In this document: positions 34,597 to 43,820 of the stretch, in pieces | How the letters are laid out: each line of letters starts with the position of its first letter | Position numbering within the stretch: position 1 is the first letter of the stretch | Assembly (NCBI RefSeq): GCF_000182645.1 | Contig: NZ_ACQA01000001.1 | Coordinates: 1,426,001-1,490,000, forward strand | DNA: 64,000 bases | Direction: 5' to 3' | DNA from: Brucella intermedia LMG 3301 | GTDB taxonomy: Bacteria; Pseudomonadota; Alphaproteobacteria; Rhizobiales; Rhizobiaceae | The notes under the pieces: model-generated | Told to the model about the DNA's origin: nothing | The model's database searches: none | What the model saw: the letters and a program-made list of their open reading frames with translations, nothing else | Made by a program: the position numbers and the translations under genes

Positions 34597-35655
34597 ATGC
34601 AGCGCGTTTTTGACGGACATAATGATGTCCTTCTGCGGCTTTGGGAAAATGCCCGCAAGGGCGAAGACCCGATCAGGGAATTTATCGACGGAACGGATAG
34701 CGGCCATATCGATCTCCCCCGCTCTCGTAAAGGCGGTCTCGCTGGCGGCATATGCGCCATTTACGTTCCCTCGGGCGAGCATATCGAACTAGGCAAGCCG
34801 GACGCCAATGGCCATTATGAAACGCCCCTTTCGCCACCGCTGGAACGCAGCCCCTCCCTCGACATCGCTCTCGATATGGCTGCCATTGCCCTCAAGCTGG
34901 AAGCCGCTGGCGGCTGGAAGCTCTGCCGCAATGGCCGCGACCTCGACGAGACGCTGGACAGCGACACATTCACCGCCGTGCTGCACATGGAAGGCTGCGA
35001 AGCCATCGATGAAGATCTGGCCGCGCTTGAAGTCTTTTACGCCGCGGGCCTGCGTTCGCTCGGACCTGTCTGGAGCCGCAACAATATCTTCGCTCACGGC
35101 GTTCCGTTCGCCTACCCGATGAGCCCGGATACCGGCCCTGGCCTGACGGATACGGGCAAGCGCCTCGTCAAGGCATGCAATGCCAAGGGCATTCTGATCG
35201 ATCTGGCGCATATCACCGAAAAAGGCTTCTGGGATGTGGCGAAACTGAGCGATCAGCCGCTGGTTGCCAGCCATTCCAATGCGCACGCCCTCACTCCCGT
35301 CGCACGCAACCTGACCGACCGTCAGCTTGATGCCATTCGCGAGAGCAAAGGCCTTGCCGGACTGAACTACGCCACGACGATGCTGCGCGCCGATGCCAAG
35401 GAAGACGCCAACACACCGCTTTCCGATGTGGTGCGGCACGTGGATTACATGGTCGAACGGATGGGCATCGACTGTGTGGCGCTTGGTTCGGACTATGACG
35501 GCGCAACAATTCCAGCCGAAATCGGCGATGCGGCCGGCACGCAAAACCTTGTCGCAGCTTTGCGGAAAGCGGGATATGGTGAAGAAGAGCTGGCAAAAAT
35601 TTGCCGGGGCAATTGGATACGCGTTTTGAAACAGGCCTGGCACGAAGCAGCGTGA
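34597..35655 (+). CDS. Membrane-dipeptidase (M19) family dipeptidase
   Basis: A 352-aa zinc dipeptidase of the M19 (renal dipeptidase) family in an amidohydrolase TIM barrel. The first metal site FDGHNDVLLRLW (H-x-D), the bridging glutamate in LHMEGCEAI, histidines in LIDLAHI and LVASHSNAH, and the late GSDYDGATIP are all present. Members cleave dipeptides, often including D-residues. It directly precedes a Dpp-type importer on the same strand, so imported dipeptides are its likely substrate. No signal peptide is seen, so it acts in the cytosol. Confidence 0.93.
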   Translation: MQRVFDGHNDVLLRLWENARKGEDPIREFIDGTDSGHIDLPRSRKGGLAGGICAIYVPSGEHIELGKPDANGHYETPLSPPLERSPSLDIALDMAAIALKLEAAGGWKLCRNGRDLDETLDSDTFTAVLHMEGCEAIDEDLAALEVFYAAGLRSLGPVWSRNNIFAHGVPFAYPMSPDTGPGLTDTGKRLVKACNAKGILIDLAHITEKGFWDVAKLSDQPLVASHSNAHALTPVARNLTDRQLDAIRESKGLAGLNYATTMLRADAKEDANTPLSDVVRHVDYMVERMGIDCVALGSDYDGATIPAEIGDAAGTQNLVAALRKAGYGEEELAKICRGNWIRVLKQAWHEAA

Positions 35656-35712
35656 TCTCGAGCGCATCCTGTGAACGGTTATCGGAACAGGACGCGCAGG
35701 AACAAAGACAAA
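35656..35712. repeat. Palindromic intergenic repeat (variant)
   Basis: GAGCGCATCCTGT/AACAGGACGCGC arms around GAACGGTTATCGG, then AACAAAGACAAAA. It shares the layout of the short repeat family and fills the spacer between the dipeptidase and the binding-protein gene. Confidence 0.5.
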
Positions 35713-35734
35713 ATCACAGGAAGGGAACTCTAAC

Positions 35735-37366
35735 ATGATGCATTTCGGACGTTTTCGTATTCTGGCTGCCGGTGCGGCACTTGCGGCCGTGCTGGCTGCA
35801 AATCCGGCCTGGTCCGCCACGCCAGCCGATACGCTGGTCCAGGCATGGGCCATCGACGACACGATCACGCTGGACCCGGCCGAGTCTTTCGAACTGAGCC
35901 CGGCTGAATTCATCGGTAACGCCTATGACATGCTCGTCCGTCTCGACATCAACGACACGTCGAAGGTCGTTCCGGGCGTCGCCGAAAGCTGGACCGTTTC
36001 CGATGACGGCCTCACCTATACGTTCAAGCTGAAGAAGGACATCAAGTTCGCTTCCGGCAACCCGATCACTTCTGCCGACGTTGCCTACTCCTTTGAGCGT
36101 GCCGTGCGTCTCGACAAGAGCCCGGCCTTCATCCTGACCCAGTTCGGCCTGACGAAGGATAACGTGAACGAAAAGGCGAAAGCCGTTGACGACAGCACCT
36201 TCGTTTTCACCGTCGACAAGCCTTATGCACCAAGCTTCGTGCTGAACTGCCTGACCGCGACCGTCGCCGCAGTCGTCGACAAGAAGCTTCTCGAAGAACA
36301 TGCCGAGAAGGTGACCCCGACCGACGAGTACAAGTACGAAACCGATTACGCCAATGCATGGCTGAAAACCAAATCGGCAGGCTCCGGCCCGTTCGTGATC
36401 CGCGAATGGCGCGCCAATGAAGTCGTCATTCTGGAACGCAACGACAATTTCTATGGTGAAAAGGCCAACCTTAAGCGCGTCTTCTATCGTCACGTCAAGG
36501 AAAGCGCGACGCAGCGCCTGATGCTCGAATCCGGCGATGTCGATGTGGCGCGCAATCTGGAACCGGGCGACTACGAAGCTGTCCTGAAGAACGACAAGCT
36601 TTCCACGACCAGCGCCGCAAAGGGCACGGTCTATTACATCAGCCTCAACCAGAAGAACCCGAACCTCGCCAAGCCTGAAGTTCGCGAAGCTTTTAAATAT
36701 CTGGTCGATTACGATGCAATCGGTTCGACGCTCATCAAGGGCATCGGCGAAATCCGCCAGACCTATCAGGCCAAGGGCGTTCTCGGCGCTCTCGATGCTG
36801 CGCCGTACAAGCTCGACGTCGCCAAGGCGAAGGAACTGCTTGCTAAGGCCGGTCTGAAGGACGGTCTTTCGGTTACGTTCGACGTGCGTAACGGTCAGCC
36901 GGTCACCGGCATTGCCGAATCCTTCCAGCAGACCGCTGCACAGGCCGGCGTGAAGATCGAAATCATCCCCGGCGACGGCAAGCAGACGCTGACCAAGTAT
37001 CGCGCCCGTAACCACGATATGTATATCGGCCAGTGGGGCATGGACTATTGGGACCCCAATTCCAACGCTGAAGCTTTCACCAGCAACCCGGACAACAGCG
37101 ACGACGCCTCGACCAAGACGCTTGCATGGCGCAACGCCTGGGACATTCCGGAGCTGACCAAGCAGACGCAGGCTGCTCTTCTGGAACGGGACAACGACAA
37201 GCGTGCCGAACAGTACAAGAAGCTGCAGCAGGAAGCGCTCGACCAGAGCCCGTTCGTCATGCTGTTCCAACAGGTTGAAGTCGCCGGCATTGGCGGCAAT
37301 GTGAAGGGCTACAAGCTCGGCCCGACATTCGACTCCAACTTCCTGGCGAACGTCAGCAAGGAATAG
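35735..37366 (+). CDS. Peptide ABC transporter substrate-binding protein (SBP_bac_5 family)
   Basis: A 543-aa periplasmic binding protein of the DppA/OppA cluster. A signal peptide (about 28 residues, ending near NPAWSA) is followed by the family signature region LVRLDINDTSKVVPGVAESW and TYTFKLKKDIKFASGNPITS, and by the C-terminal lobe segment YIGQWGMDYWDPN. It captures oligopeptides, dipeptides or similar ligands for the permeases encoded downstream. A 326-base spacer, unusual inside an operon, separates it from the permease gene. Confidence 0.93.
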   Translation: MMHFGRFRILAAGAALAAVLAANPAWSATPADTLVQAWAIDDTITLDPAESFELSPAEFIGNAYDMLVRLDINDTSKVVPGVAESWTVSDDGLTYTFKLKKDIKFASGNPITSADVAYSFERAVRLDKSPAFILTQFGLTKDNVNEKAKAVDDSTFVFTVDKPYAPSFVLNCLTATVAAVVDKKLLEEHAEKVTPTDEYKYETDYANAWLKTKSAGSGPFVIREWRANEVVILERNDNFYGEKANLKRVFYRHVKESATQRLMLESGDVDVARNLEPGDYEAVLKNDKLSTTSAAKGTVYYISLNQKNPNLAKPEVREAFKYLVDYDAIGSTLIKGIGEIRQTYQAKGVLGALDAAPYKLDVAKAKELLAKAGLKDGLSVTFDVRNGQPVTGIAESFQQTAAQAGVKIEIIPGDGKQTLTKYRARNHDMYIGQWGMDYWDPNSNAEAFTSNPDNSDDASTKTLAWRNAWDIPELTKQTQAALLERDNDKRAEQYKKLQQEALDQSPFVMLFQQVEVAGIGGNVKGYKLGPTFDSNFLANVSKE

Positions 37367-37692
37367 TCGGCCATGCTTCGGCGTGTGGAAACAACCACGT
37401 GCTGAAACGGCTTTAAATCAACGGGATGGAGCGGTTTTCTGAATCAAAAAGGAAAGCCGCTCCACGAAATTTTCAGCGCTGCCGATCCGGCTTTCCGGAG
37501 CGACAGATGTCCTGAAACGCTCTCTGAGCCTGAAACAAAAGGCGGCATGAGTGTGCGAGAATGATGATTTTTGAGTTCCGCGACGGAGTGTACTGGAAGG
37601 TACGTCAGCACGGGACGTAAAAAGTTGCCATTTGCAGCCACTCAAGGCGCGACCTTTGAAACAGTCTCTCACTGTCGGAAGCGGTCAAAACA
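37367..37692. other. Long spacer inside the ABC-transporter unit
   Basis: 326 bases with no convincing gene. A hairpin GGAGCGG/CCGCTCC lies at 37428-37463. The region 37560-37690 contains small inverted repeats such as GTAC-N6-GTAC and looks like a remnant repeat or leader. A hairpin here could set high binding-protein versus low permease expression by stabilising the upstream mRNA end; that is inference. Confidence 0.4.
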
Positions 37693-38760
37693 TTGAGTAA
37701 CACTGTCACTACCAAAAAGGTAAGGCGAGCGCCGCGGCGTTCAACGGCCCTTGCCGCGTCGATAGCCAGTTTTCTGGGTATCGTCATCACGACCTATCTG
37801 GGCCTTCTGGCCGTAACTTTTTTCATCGGCCGCGTTGTGCCGATTGACCCCGTGCTTGCCATCGTTGGCGACCGCGCTCCAGCGCATGTCGTCGCCCGTG
37901 TGCGGGAAGAAATGGGCTTCAACCTGCCCTATTACCAGCAGTTCTTTCTCTACGTGAAGGGCGTGCTGCAGGGCGATTTCGGCACCTCGGTACTGACCAC
38001 CAACCCCGTCATGACCGATATTCGCCGCGTTTTCCCGGCTACGATGGAACTCGCCACTGTCGGCACGATCATCGGCGCCCTGTTCGGCATTCCGCTCGGC
38101 GTTCTCGCTGCGGTCAAGCGCGGCAGCATTGTCGACCAGATCGTGCGCGTGATTGGCCTTGTCGGCTATTCGGTGCCAATCTTCTGGCTCGGCATGCTTG
38201 CGCTTCTGATCTTCTATGCACGGCTCGGCTGGACCTCTGGTCCCGGTCGCATCGACATCACATTTGAATATACCTTCACCCCGATCACCGGTTTCTACCT
38301 GATCGACGCGATCCTCCAGCGCGACTGGCCAGCCCTCAAGGATATTGTCTCCCACCTTATCCTGCCATCCGTGCTGCTCGGCTATTTCTCGCTTGCCTAT
38401 ATCAGCCGCATGACCCGTTCCTTCATGCTCAACGAACTGGAACAGGAATATATCATCGCAGCCCGCGCCAAGGGCATTTCGGAAACCCGCATCATCTGGG
38501 GCCACGCACTGCGCAACGCCGCCGTGCCGCTGGTGACCGTGATCGCGCTTTCCTATGCCGGACTTCTGGAAGGTTCGGTGCTGACCGAAACCATCTTCTC
38601 CTGGCCAGGCCTCGGACTCTACATCACCAATTCACTGCAAAACGCTGATATGAATGCCGTTCTGGGTGGCACCATCGTCATCGGGTCGGTCTTTATCGCG
38701 CTCAACCTCGTGTCCGATCTTCTCTATCGGCTTCTCGATCCAAGGACGCGCGCACGATGA
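37693..38760 (+). CDS. Peptide ABC transporter permease, DppB type
   Basis: A 355-aa inner-membrane permease with six predicted spans and the BPD_transp_1 domain. The EAA loop that couples to the ATPase is seen as EYIIAARAKGISETRIIWGHALRNA. An N-terminal basic tail (KKVRRAPRRS) precedes the first span. The start is TTG at 37693. The stop overlaps the next permease start by ATGA. Confidence 0.93.
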   Translation: MSNTVTTKKVRRAPRRSTALAASIASFLGIVITTYLGLLAVTFFIGRVVPIDPVLAIVGDRAPAHVVARVREEMGFNLPYYQQFFLYVKGVLQGDFGTSVLTTNPVMTDIRRVFPATMELATVGTIIGALFGIPLGVLAAVKRGSIVDQIVRVIGLVGYSVPIFWLGMLALLIFYARLGWTSGPGRIDITFEYTFTPITGFYLIDAILQRDWPALKDIVSHLILPSVLLGYFSLAYISRMTRSFMLNELEQEYIIAARAKGISETRIIWGHALRNAAVPLVTVIALSYAGLLEGSVLTETIFSWPGLGLYITNSLQNADMNAVLGGTIVIGSVFIALNLVSDLLYRLLDPRTRAR

Positions 38761-39689
38761 GCCAAATGACAGATATTTCCAACCTCTCATGGCGTGAATG
38801 GCTGCTTACGGAGCGACCACAGTCACGCACACAAGCCCGCCTCGGCCGTGCCTATATGGTCTGGCGACGCTTCACCGCCAACAAGCTGGCCGTCCTTGGC
38901 CTCCTCATCATCATCGGCCTTCTTGTCGTTGCAGCCCTGGCCGATGTGCTGGCGCCGCATTCGCCGGTCGCCGGCGATCTGGCCAATGCACGTCTCTTGC
39001 CGCCGGGGTCGCCCGGCTATCTGCTCGGCACTGACGATCAGGGCCGCGATATTCTTTCGCGTCTGATCTATGGCTCCCGCCTTACCCTTTATGTGGTGCT
39101 GCTGGTCGCCATCATCGCAGCGCCCATCGGCCTTCTGGTCGGCACGGTCGCGGGCTATGCAGGTGGCTGGGTGGATGCCGTGCTGATGCGCATCACCGAC
39201 ATCTTCCTCGCCTTCCCGAAGCTCATCCTGGCACTGGCCTTCGTTGCCGCTCTCGGACCGGGCATCGAAAATGCCATCATCGCCATCGCCATCACTTCGT
39301 GGCCGCCCTATGCGCGTATTGCGCGTGCGGAAACGCTCACGGTGCGCAATTCGGATTATATCTCCGCCGTCCGTTTGATGGGCGCCTCGCCTATCCGCAT
39401 CGTCGTGCGCCACATCATGCCGCTCTGCACATCGTCACTGATCGTGCGTGTAACGCTCGACATGGCAGGCATCATCCTTACCGCCGCTGGTCTCGGCTTC
39501 CTGGGCCTCGGCGCACAGCCGCCTCTGCCTGAATGGGGTGCGATGATCGCTTCCGGCCGCCGCTTCATTCTCGACCAGTGGTGGGTTGCCGCCATGCCGG
39601 GTATCGCGATCCTCATCGTCAGCCTCGGCTTCAATCTTCTGGGCGATGGCCTGCGCGATGCGCTCGATCCGCGGGGTAACAACCAATGA
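38757..39689 (+). CDS. Peptide ABC transporter permease, DppC type
   Basis: A 310-aa second permease subunit: the OppC_N-like N-terminal span (FTANKLAVLGLLIIIGLLVV) and the BPD_transp_1 domain with an EAA loop SDYISAVRLMGASPIRIVVRHIMP. The motif GTDDQGRDILSRLIYGSRLTL is typical of DppC/OppC. It overlaps both neighbours by ATGA, so it is translationally coupled. Confidence 0.93.
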   Translation: MSQMTDISNLSWREWLLTERPQSRTQARLGRAYMVWRRFTANKLAVLGLLIIIGLLVVAALADVLAPHSPVAGDLANARLLPPGSPGYLLGTDDQGRDILSRLIYGSRLTLYVVLLVAIIAAPIGLLVGTVAGYAGGWVDAVLMRITDIFLAFPKLILALAFVAALGPGIENAIIAIAITSWPPYARIARAETLTVRNSDYISAVRLMGASPIRIVVRHIMPLCTSSLIVRVTLDMAGIILTAAGLGFLGLGAQPPLPEWGAMIASGRRFILDQWWVAAMPGIAILIVSLGFNLLGDGLRDALDPRGNNQ

Positions 39690-40519
39690 AGCCTCTTCTG
39701 ACTGTCGAAGACCTGCGCGTCACCTTCCCGACCCGCACGGGTGCAATCGAGGCCGTGCGCGGCGTCAGCTTCGAACTGGGGCGTGAACGCCTCGGCATCG
39801 TGGGCGAATCCGGTTCCGGCAAGTCGCAGACCGGCCGCGCCATCATGGGGCTGACCCCGCCGCATGCGAAGATCACCGCCAAAAAACTCGAGTTTGACGG
39901 CATCGATCTTCTGAACGCACCGGCACGCGAACGCCGCGCTTTGCGCGGCGGACGCATCGCCATGGTTTTGCAGGACCCGAAATACTCGCTCAACCCTGTG
40001 ATGACCATCGGCAAGCAGATTGCCGAAACGCTGAAGGCCCACGGCAAGTTCAGCAGTGAAGAAATCCGCAGGCGCTCCATCGCAATGCTGGAAGCCGTGC
40101 AGATTCGCGATGCTGAACGGGTTATGAGCCTCTATCCGCACGAAGTTTCAGGCGGCATGGGCCAGCGCGTCATGATTGCCATGATGCTGGTTGCCGAACC
40201 GGAAATGCTGATCGCCGACGAGCCGACTTCGGCGCTCGACGTTACGGTCCAGCTTGAAGTGCTCGGCATCCTCGACAAGCTGGTTGCCGAACGCGGCATG
40301 GGTCTGATCTTCGTCAGCCACGACCTGCGCCTCGTTTCCTCCTTCTGCGACCGCGTCATCGTGATGTATGCGGGCAAGATCGTGGAGGAAATCGCGGCCA
40401 AGGACCTCGCCAATGCCAAACACCCCTATACGCAAGGATTGCTGAACTGCATGCCGAAAATCGGAGCCGACCGCCATCCCCTGCCAACCTTGCAGCGTGA
40501 GGAGGCATGGAAGCTATGA
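39686..40519 (+). CDS. Peptide ABC transporter ATP-binding protein, DppD type
   Basis: A 277-aa ATPase with Walker A GESGSGKSQTG, Q-loop VLQDPKYSLNP, signature SGGMGQRVMIAMML (a variant with Met), Walker B MLIADEPTSALD and H-loop FVSHDLR. It is shorter than the usual DppD of about 325 aa because the C-terminal oligopeptide/dipeptide extension with its Fe-S cysteines is reduced. It pairs with the ATPase encoded next to power import. Confidence 0.92.
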   Translation: MKPLLTVEDLRVTFPTRTGAIEAVRGVSFELGRERLGIVGESGSGKSQTGRAIMGLTPPHAKITAKKLEFDGIDLLNAPARERRALRGGRIAMVLQDPKYSLNPVMTIGKQIAETLKAHGKFSSEEIRRRSIAMLEAVQIRDAERVMSLYPHEVSGGMGQRVMIAMMLVAEPEMLIADEPTSALDVTVQLEVLGILDKLVAERGMGLIFVSHDLRLVSSFCDRVIVMYAGKIVEEIAAKDLANAKHPYTQGLLNCMPKIGADRHPLPTLQREEAWKL

Positions 40520-41280
40520 CCGGTAAAGCTATGAGCACGGCATCTGCACTGAGCGTCGACAATATCGACGTCTATTTCGACCACTTCCATGCACTGAAAT
40601 CGGTCAGCATCGAAGTGGCCCGAGGCGAATCCTACGGCCTTGTGGGTGAATCCGGTTCGGGAAAATCCACCCTGTTGCGCGCTGTTGCGGGATTGGCGCC
40701 TGTCGAGGACGGCGAAATCCGTATCGACGGGCAATTGCTGAAGACACCGCGTGACAAGGCGTTCTACCGCAATGTCCAGATGGTGTTTCAGGACCCTTAC
40801 GGCTCGCTGCATCCGCGCCAGACGGTGGACCGACTGTTGCTGGAACCGCTCGCCATCCATAGCGTCGACGATACGGAACAGCGCATCGTGAAGGCGCTCG
40901 ATGAAGTCGGCCTCGGTTCCGGCTTCCGCTTTCGCTATCCGCACCAGCTTTCGGGTGGCCAGCGCCAGCGCATCGCCATTGCTCGCGCCCTGATCGTCGA
41001 GCCCAGCATATTGCTGCTCGACGAGCCGACCTCCGCGCTCGATGCTTCGGTTCAGGCGGAAGTGCTGAACCTGCTCGAACAGGTTCGGCGCGACCGCAAC
41101 CTTACATTCGTGATGGTCAGCCACGACCTTGGCGTCGTCACCCATATGTGCGACCGGCTTGCCGTCATGCGCAATGGAGAGGTCGTGGAACAGTTGCAGG
41201 CAAACGATCTTGTCAGCGGCAATATCCATGCCGACTATACGAAGAACCTGATGCGGGCGAGCGAAGGCTTCCGCAGGTAG
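40516..41280 (+). CDS. Peptide ABC transporter ATP-binding protein, DppF type
   Basis: A 254-aa ATPase with Walker A GESGSGKSTLL, Q-loop VFQDPYGSLHPRQ, signature LSGGQRQRIAIARAL, Walker B ILLLDEPTSALD and VSHDLGVV. The ATG at 40516 overlaps the dppD-type stop by ATGA, which favours it over the in-frame ATG at 40507. It is last in the unit and is followed by a terminator. Confidence 0.92.
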   Translation: MTGKAMSTASALSVDNIDVYFDHFHALKSVSIEVARGESYGLVGESGSGKSTLLRAVAGLAPVEDGEIRIDGQLLKTPRDKAFYRNVQMVFQDPYGSLHPRQTVDRLLLEPLAIHSVDDTEQRIVKALDEVGLGSGFRFRYPHQLSGGQRQRIAIARALIVEPSILLLDEPTSALDASVQAEVLNLLEQVRRDRNLTFVMVSHDLGVVTHMCDRLAVMRNGEVVEQLQANDLVSGNIHADYTKNLMRASEGFRR

Positions 41281-41315
41281 AGCAGAAGCGGTCCGTTTCA
41301 GGATACGCTAAAAAC
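41281..41315. repeat. Weak member of the palindromic repeat family
   Basis: AGAGCAGAAGCGGTCCGTTTC, then GGATACGCTAAAAACAAA. Only the order of elements (GAGC, CGGT, ACGC, A-rich tail) resembles the family, and no strong stem is left. Confidence 0.3.
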
Positions 41316-41342
41316 AAAGGGGACCTCGGGGCCCCCTTTTTC
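41316..41342 (+). terminator. Terminator of the Dpp-type unit
   Basis: AAAGGGGACC/GGCCCCCTTTTT stem with a short loop and a T-run, between convergent genes and about 35 bases after the ATPase stop. Confidence 0.75.
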
Positions 41343-41348
41343 ATTGCA

Positions 41349-42446
41349 TCAATCGTCGGACTTACGCGGCGTGTCGCCATCCTGCCCGCGCCGCCAATAG
41401 GCGACGATCAACTGCCGATCCTTCGGAATATTGCGTTCCTTGCGCATATAGGTGCGGATCGACCGGAAAGCGTTGAACTCACAACCGACCCAGACGTAAA
41501 TATCGTCTTGGCCTTCCGGCAATTCGACCGCCCGCACGGCATCCTGCAACAAGGTCGTCGTTCCGGCTTCCGCGCCATTGCGGTCCAGCCACTGCACATC
41601 GATATCGGCGCGCGAAAAAAGTTCCTGCTCTTCCTCTGCGCTGCCGATCTCGACCCGCACGACCGCCTTGGTTCCTTCCGGCAACCGTTCCAGAATGCGC
41701 CCGATGGCAGGCAGAGCGGTTTCGTCTCCGGCGAGCAGATACCACTTCGCATCACCTGCATCGCCGCCCCCGGGACCTGTCATGCCAACAATATCGCCCG
41801 GCTTGGCGCCGAGGGCCCAACCGGAACCCGGTGCGTCGCAATCATCGCCGTGAACGACCATATCGATATCCACCCATCCGGCGACGGTATCGATGTTGCG
41901 GATCGTGTAGACACGTGTCGCAAGCTTGGCTGCGCCTTCAGGCCAGACCGGACGACCATCTTCACCGGTTGTGGGCCATTGCGGCTTTGCCAGGCCTTCG
42001 GGCGGAAACAGAAGGCGGATATGGAGCCCCAGCTGCGAGAAGCGGAACAGGTTTTCGCCTTTCAGGCGAACGCGCCGCATGTGCGGTGTTACATTCGACA
42101 CCGAGACGACCTGCATCTCGCGGAAATAGGGCAGCGGCAGTCCGGCAGCCCCATCGCCTTCCCAGATGATTTTCGGTTCGGCGCTGCCCTTGTCAAGAAA
42201 CTCCAGCACATGTTCGGCAATGGAATATTTCATATAGGCAAGGCCAGTTTCGTCCTCGCTGGAGACATCGACGCTGACCGTTTCATCGTCCCACTGCACA
42301 TCCGCCTGACCGAAGCTCAGCACCAGCTTTGCCCTGCTGCCCTGACGGTGCACGTCGGCATGCTCGACGAAATGATCGAGAAGCTGATTGACCACATGAC
42401 CGGCGTTGGTAAGCGCAAAGCGGGTATTGGCGTTGAGTTCGGACAT
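41349..42446 (-). CDS. Siderophore-interacting protein with N-terminal DUF2218
   Basis: A 365-aa flavoprotein. An N-terminal DUF2218 domain (about residues 1-95) is fused to the FAD-binding and NAD(P)H-binding SIP domains (about 110-350), with RVYTIRNID for flavin contact, GWALGAKPGDIVGMTGPGG and a C-terminal VGCEFNAFRSIRTYMRKE. SIP proteins such as ViuB/YqjH reduce ferric siderophores to release iron in the cytosol. It is a single gene convergent with the Dpp-type unit; no Fur box was confidently seen. Start at MSELNANTRF, 42446. Confidence 0.9.
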   Translation of the reverse strand: MSELNANTRFALTNAGHVVNQLLDHFVEHADVHRQGSRAKLVLSFGQADVQWDDETVSVDVSSEDETGLAYMKYSIAEHVLEFLDKGSAEPKIIWEGDGAAGLPLPYFREMQVVSVSNVTPHMRRVRLKGENLFRFSQLGLHIRLLFPPEGLAKPQWPTTGEDGRPVWPEGAAKLATRVYTIRNIDTVAGWVDIDMVVHGDDCDAPGSGWALGAKPGDIVGMTGPGGGDAGDAKWYLLAGDETALPAIGRILERLPEGTKAVVRVEIGSAEEEQELFSRADIDVQWLDRNGAEAGTTTLLQDAVRAVELPEGQDDIYVWVGCEFNAFRSIRTYMRKERNIPKDRQLIVAYWRRGQDGDTPRKSDD

Positions 42447-42512
42447 GCCCCGTCCTCCTTTGGGAAACAATTTCCCCAGCCTTACCCGAATATAACATGA
42501 CTATTCAAGTCA

Positions 42513-43724
42513 TCATTTTGGCTTGAACCCGCAATAAATCGTGACGGGCAGTGCCTGCCGCCAGACATCGAAGGAACCGAGCGCCCCAGCCTGCGCAACC
42601 GACAATCGCGTCAGTTCTCCGCCGTACTTTTCACGCCAGTTGAAAAGCAGCATTTCGCTTTGCAGAGTCACTGCGTTGGCAACCAGCCTGCCCCCCGGAT
42701 TCAAGGCGTTCCAGCAAGCTTCCAGCACACCGTCATCCGTTACCCCGCCGCCGATGAAGATCGCGTCTGGCGCTTCCAAGCCTGCCAACGCCAAGGGCGC
42801 CTCCCCCCTGACCAGCTGCAATCCGGGAACGCCCAGTGCGGCGCGATTTCGCTCGATCATCGCCTGTCGCTGTTCGCTGGCCTCAATGGCAATCACACGA
42901 CACGAGGGATGAACACGCATCCATTCGATGCCAATCGAACCACAACCGGCGCCGACATCCCATAGCAGTTGATGCGGCAAAGGCTGCAATCGCGACAGCG
43001 TGACGGCACGAATGTCGCGCTTGGTCAGTTGGCCATCATTCTCGAACGCCTCATCGGGAAGACCAGCGACCGGCGAAAACACGTTCGCTTCCGGTGCAGC
43101 GATGCATTCGATTGCCAGAACATTCAGATCGGCGCATCGCCCGTGCGACCAGTTTTCGGCGATATCCTGCACCCGGTGTTCCTTGGAGCCATCAATATGC
43201 TCAAGAACAGTCATGCGGCTTTGGCCAAACCCCTTGCCCTTGAGCATTGCCGCCGCTTTTGCTGGCGTCGTACCGTCATTGCTGAGCACCAAGAGCTTCT
43301 CGCCGGGCAGGATATGCGGTTGCAGCAATTCAAACGGACGACCGTGCACGCTGACTGTGCGGACATCCTGGAGCGGCCAGCCCATCCGCGCCGCAGCCAG
43401 TGAAAGCGACGACGGATGTGGCAGAACCAGCATTTCTTCCGGCGAAAAATGCCGGGCCAAGGTTGCACCCACGCCAAAAAACATCGGATCGCCGCTTGCC
43501 AGCACAATGACAGGCTGGCCGCGATAGGCCTCGATCATCCCGATAGCTTCGTCGAATGGAGACGGCCAGGCCACGCGCTGGGCTTTGATAGCATCGTTCA
43601 GAAAATCCAGATGGCGTCTGCCGCCGAAAATGGCCTTGGCCGAAGCAATAGCCGCAAGCGCGGTTTTTCCAAGCCCATCAAACCCGTCTTCACCGATCCC
43701 GATCACTGTCAGCCAGCGTGCCAT
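42513..43724 (-). CDS. cobL: Precorrin-6Y C5,15-methyltransferase (decarboxylating)
   Basis: CobL (403 aa) methylates C5 and C15 and decarboxylates the C12 acetate of precorrin-6B (6Y). The N-terminal CbiE-type domain (about 1-200, MARWLTVIGIGEDG, LASGDPMFFGVG) and the C-terminal CbiT-type domain with SAM motif DVGAGCGSIGIEW are both present, as in the aerobic fused enzyme. ATG 43724 has AAAGGAGC upstream. It is divergent from cobG across a spacer holding a palindromic repeat. Confidence 0.95.
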   Translation of the reverse strand: MARWLTVIGIGEDGFDGLGKTALAAIASAKAIFGGRRHLDFLNDAIKAQRVAWPSPFDEAIGMIEAYRGQPVIVLASGDPMFFGVGATLARHFSPEEMLVLPHPSSLSLAAARMGWPLQDVRTVSVHGRPFELLQPHILPGEKLLVLSNDGTTPAKAAAMLKGKGFGQSRMTVLEHIDGSKEHRVQDIAENWSHGRCADLNVLAIECIAAPEANVFSPVAGLPDEAFENDGQLTKRDIRAVTLSRLQPLPHQLLWDVGAGCGSIGIEWMRVHPSCRVIAIEASEQRQAMIERNRAALGVPGLQLVRGEAPLALAGLEAPDAIFIGGGVTDDGVLEACWNALNPGGRLVANAVTLQSEMLLFNWREKYGGELTRLSVAQAGALGSFDVWRQALPVTIYCGFKPK

Positions 43725-43751
43725 GCGCGATGCTCCTTTTCCCGAGTTCGT

Positions 43752-43820
43752 AGAGCATTTTGCAGTCAGGTGAAATCGCCTGACTTCGCATAAATGCGGC
43801 AAAACAAACGGATAGAGCGG
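43752..43820. repeat. Palindromic intergenic repeat (copy with TCAGG stem)
   Basis: Outer GCATTT/AAATGC arms enclose a TCAGG/CCTGA stem, followed by AAAACAAA and AGAGCGG. It begins 28 bases upstream of cobL and takes up much of the cobL/cobG divergent spacer. Confidence 0.6.

Noticed and set aside
35714..37270. 518-aa open frame antisense to the peptide-binding protein gene
   Set aside because: The plus-strand binding protein is unmistakable and the antisense product has no recognisable motif. Similar shadows occur opposite hom and the M15 gene.
37428..37463. Factor-independent terminator after the peptide-binding protein gene
   Set aside because: The stem is good but no T-run follows on the coding strand, so it is described only as a hairpin in the spacer.
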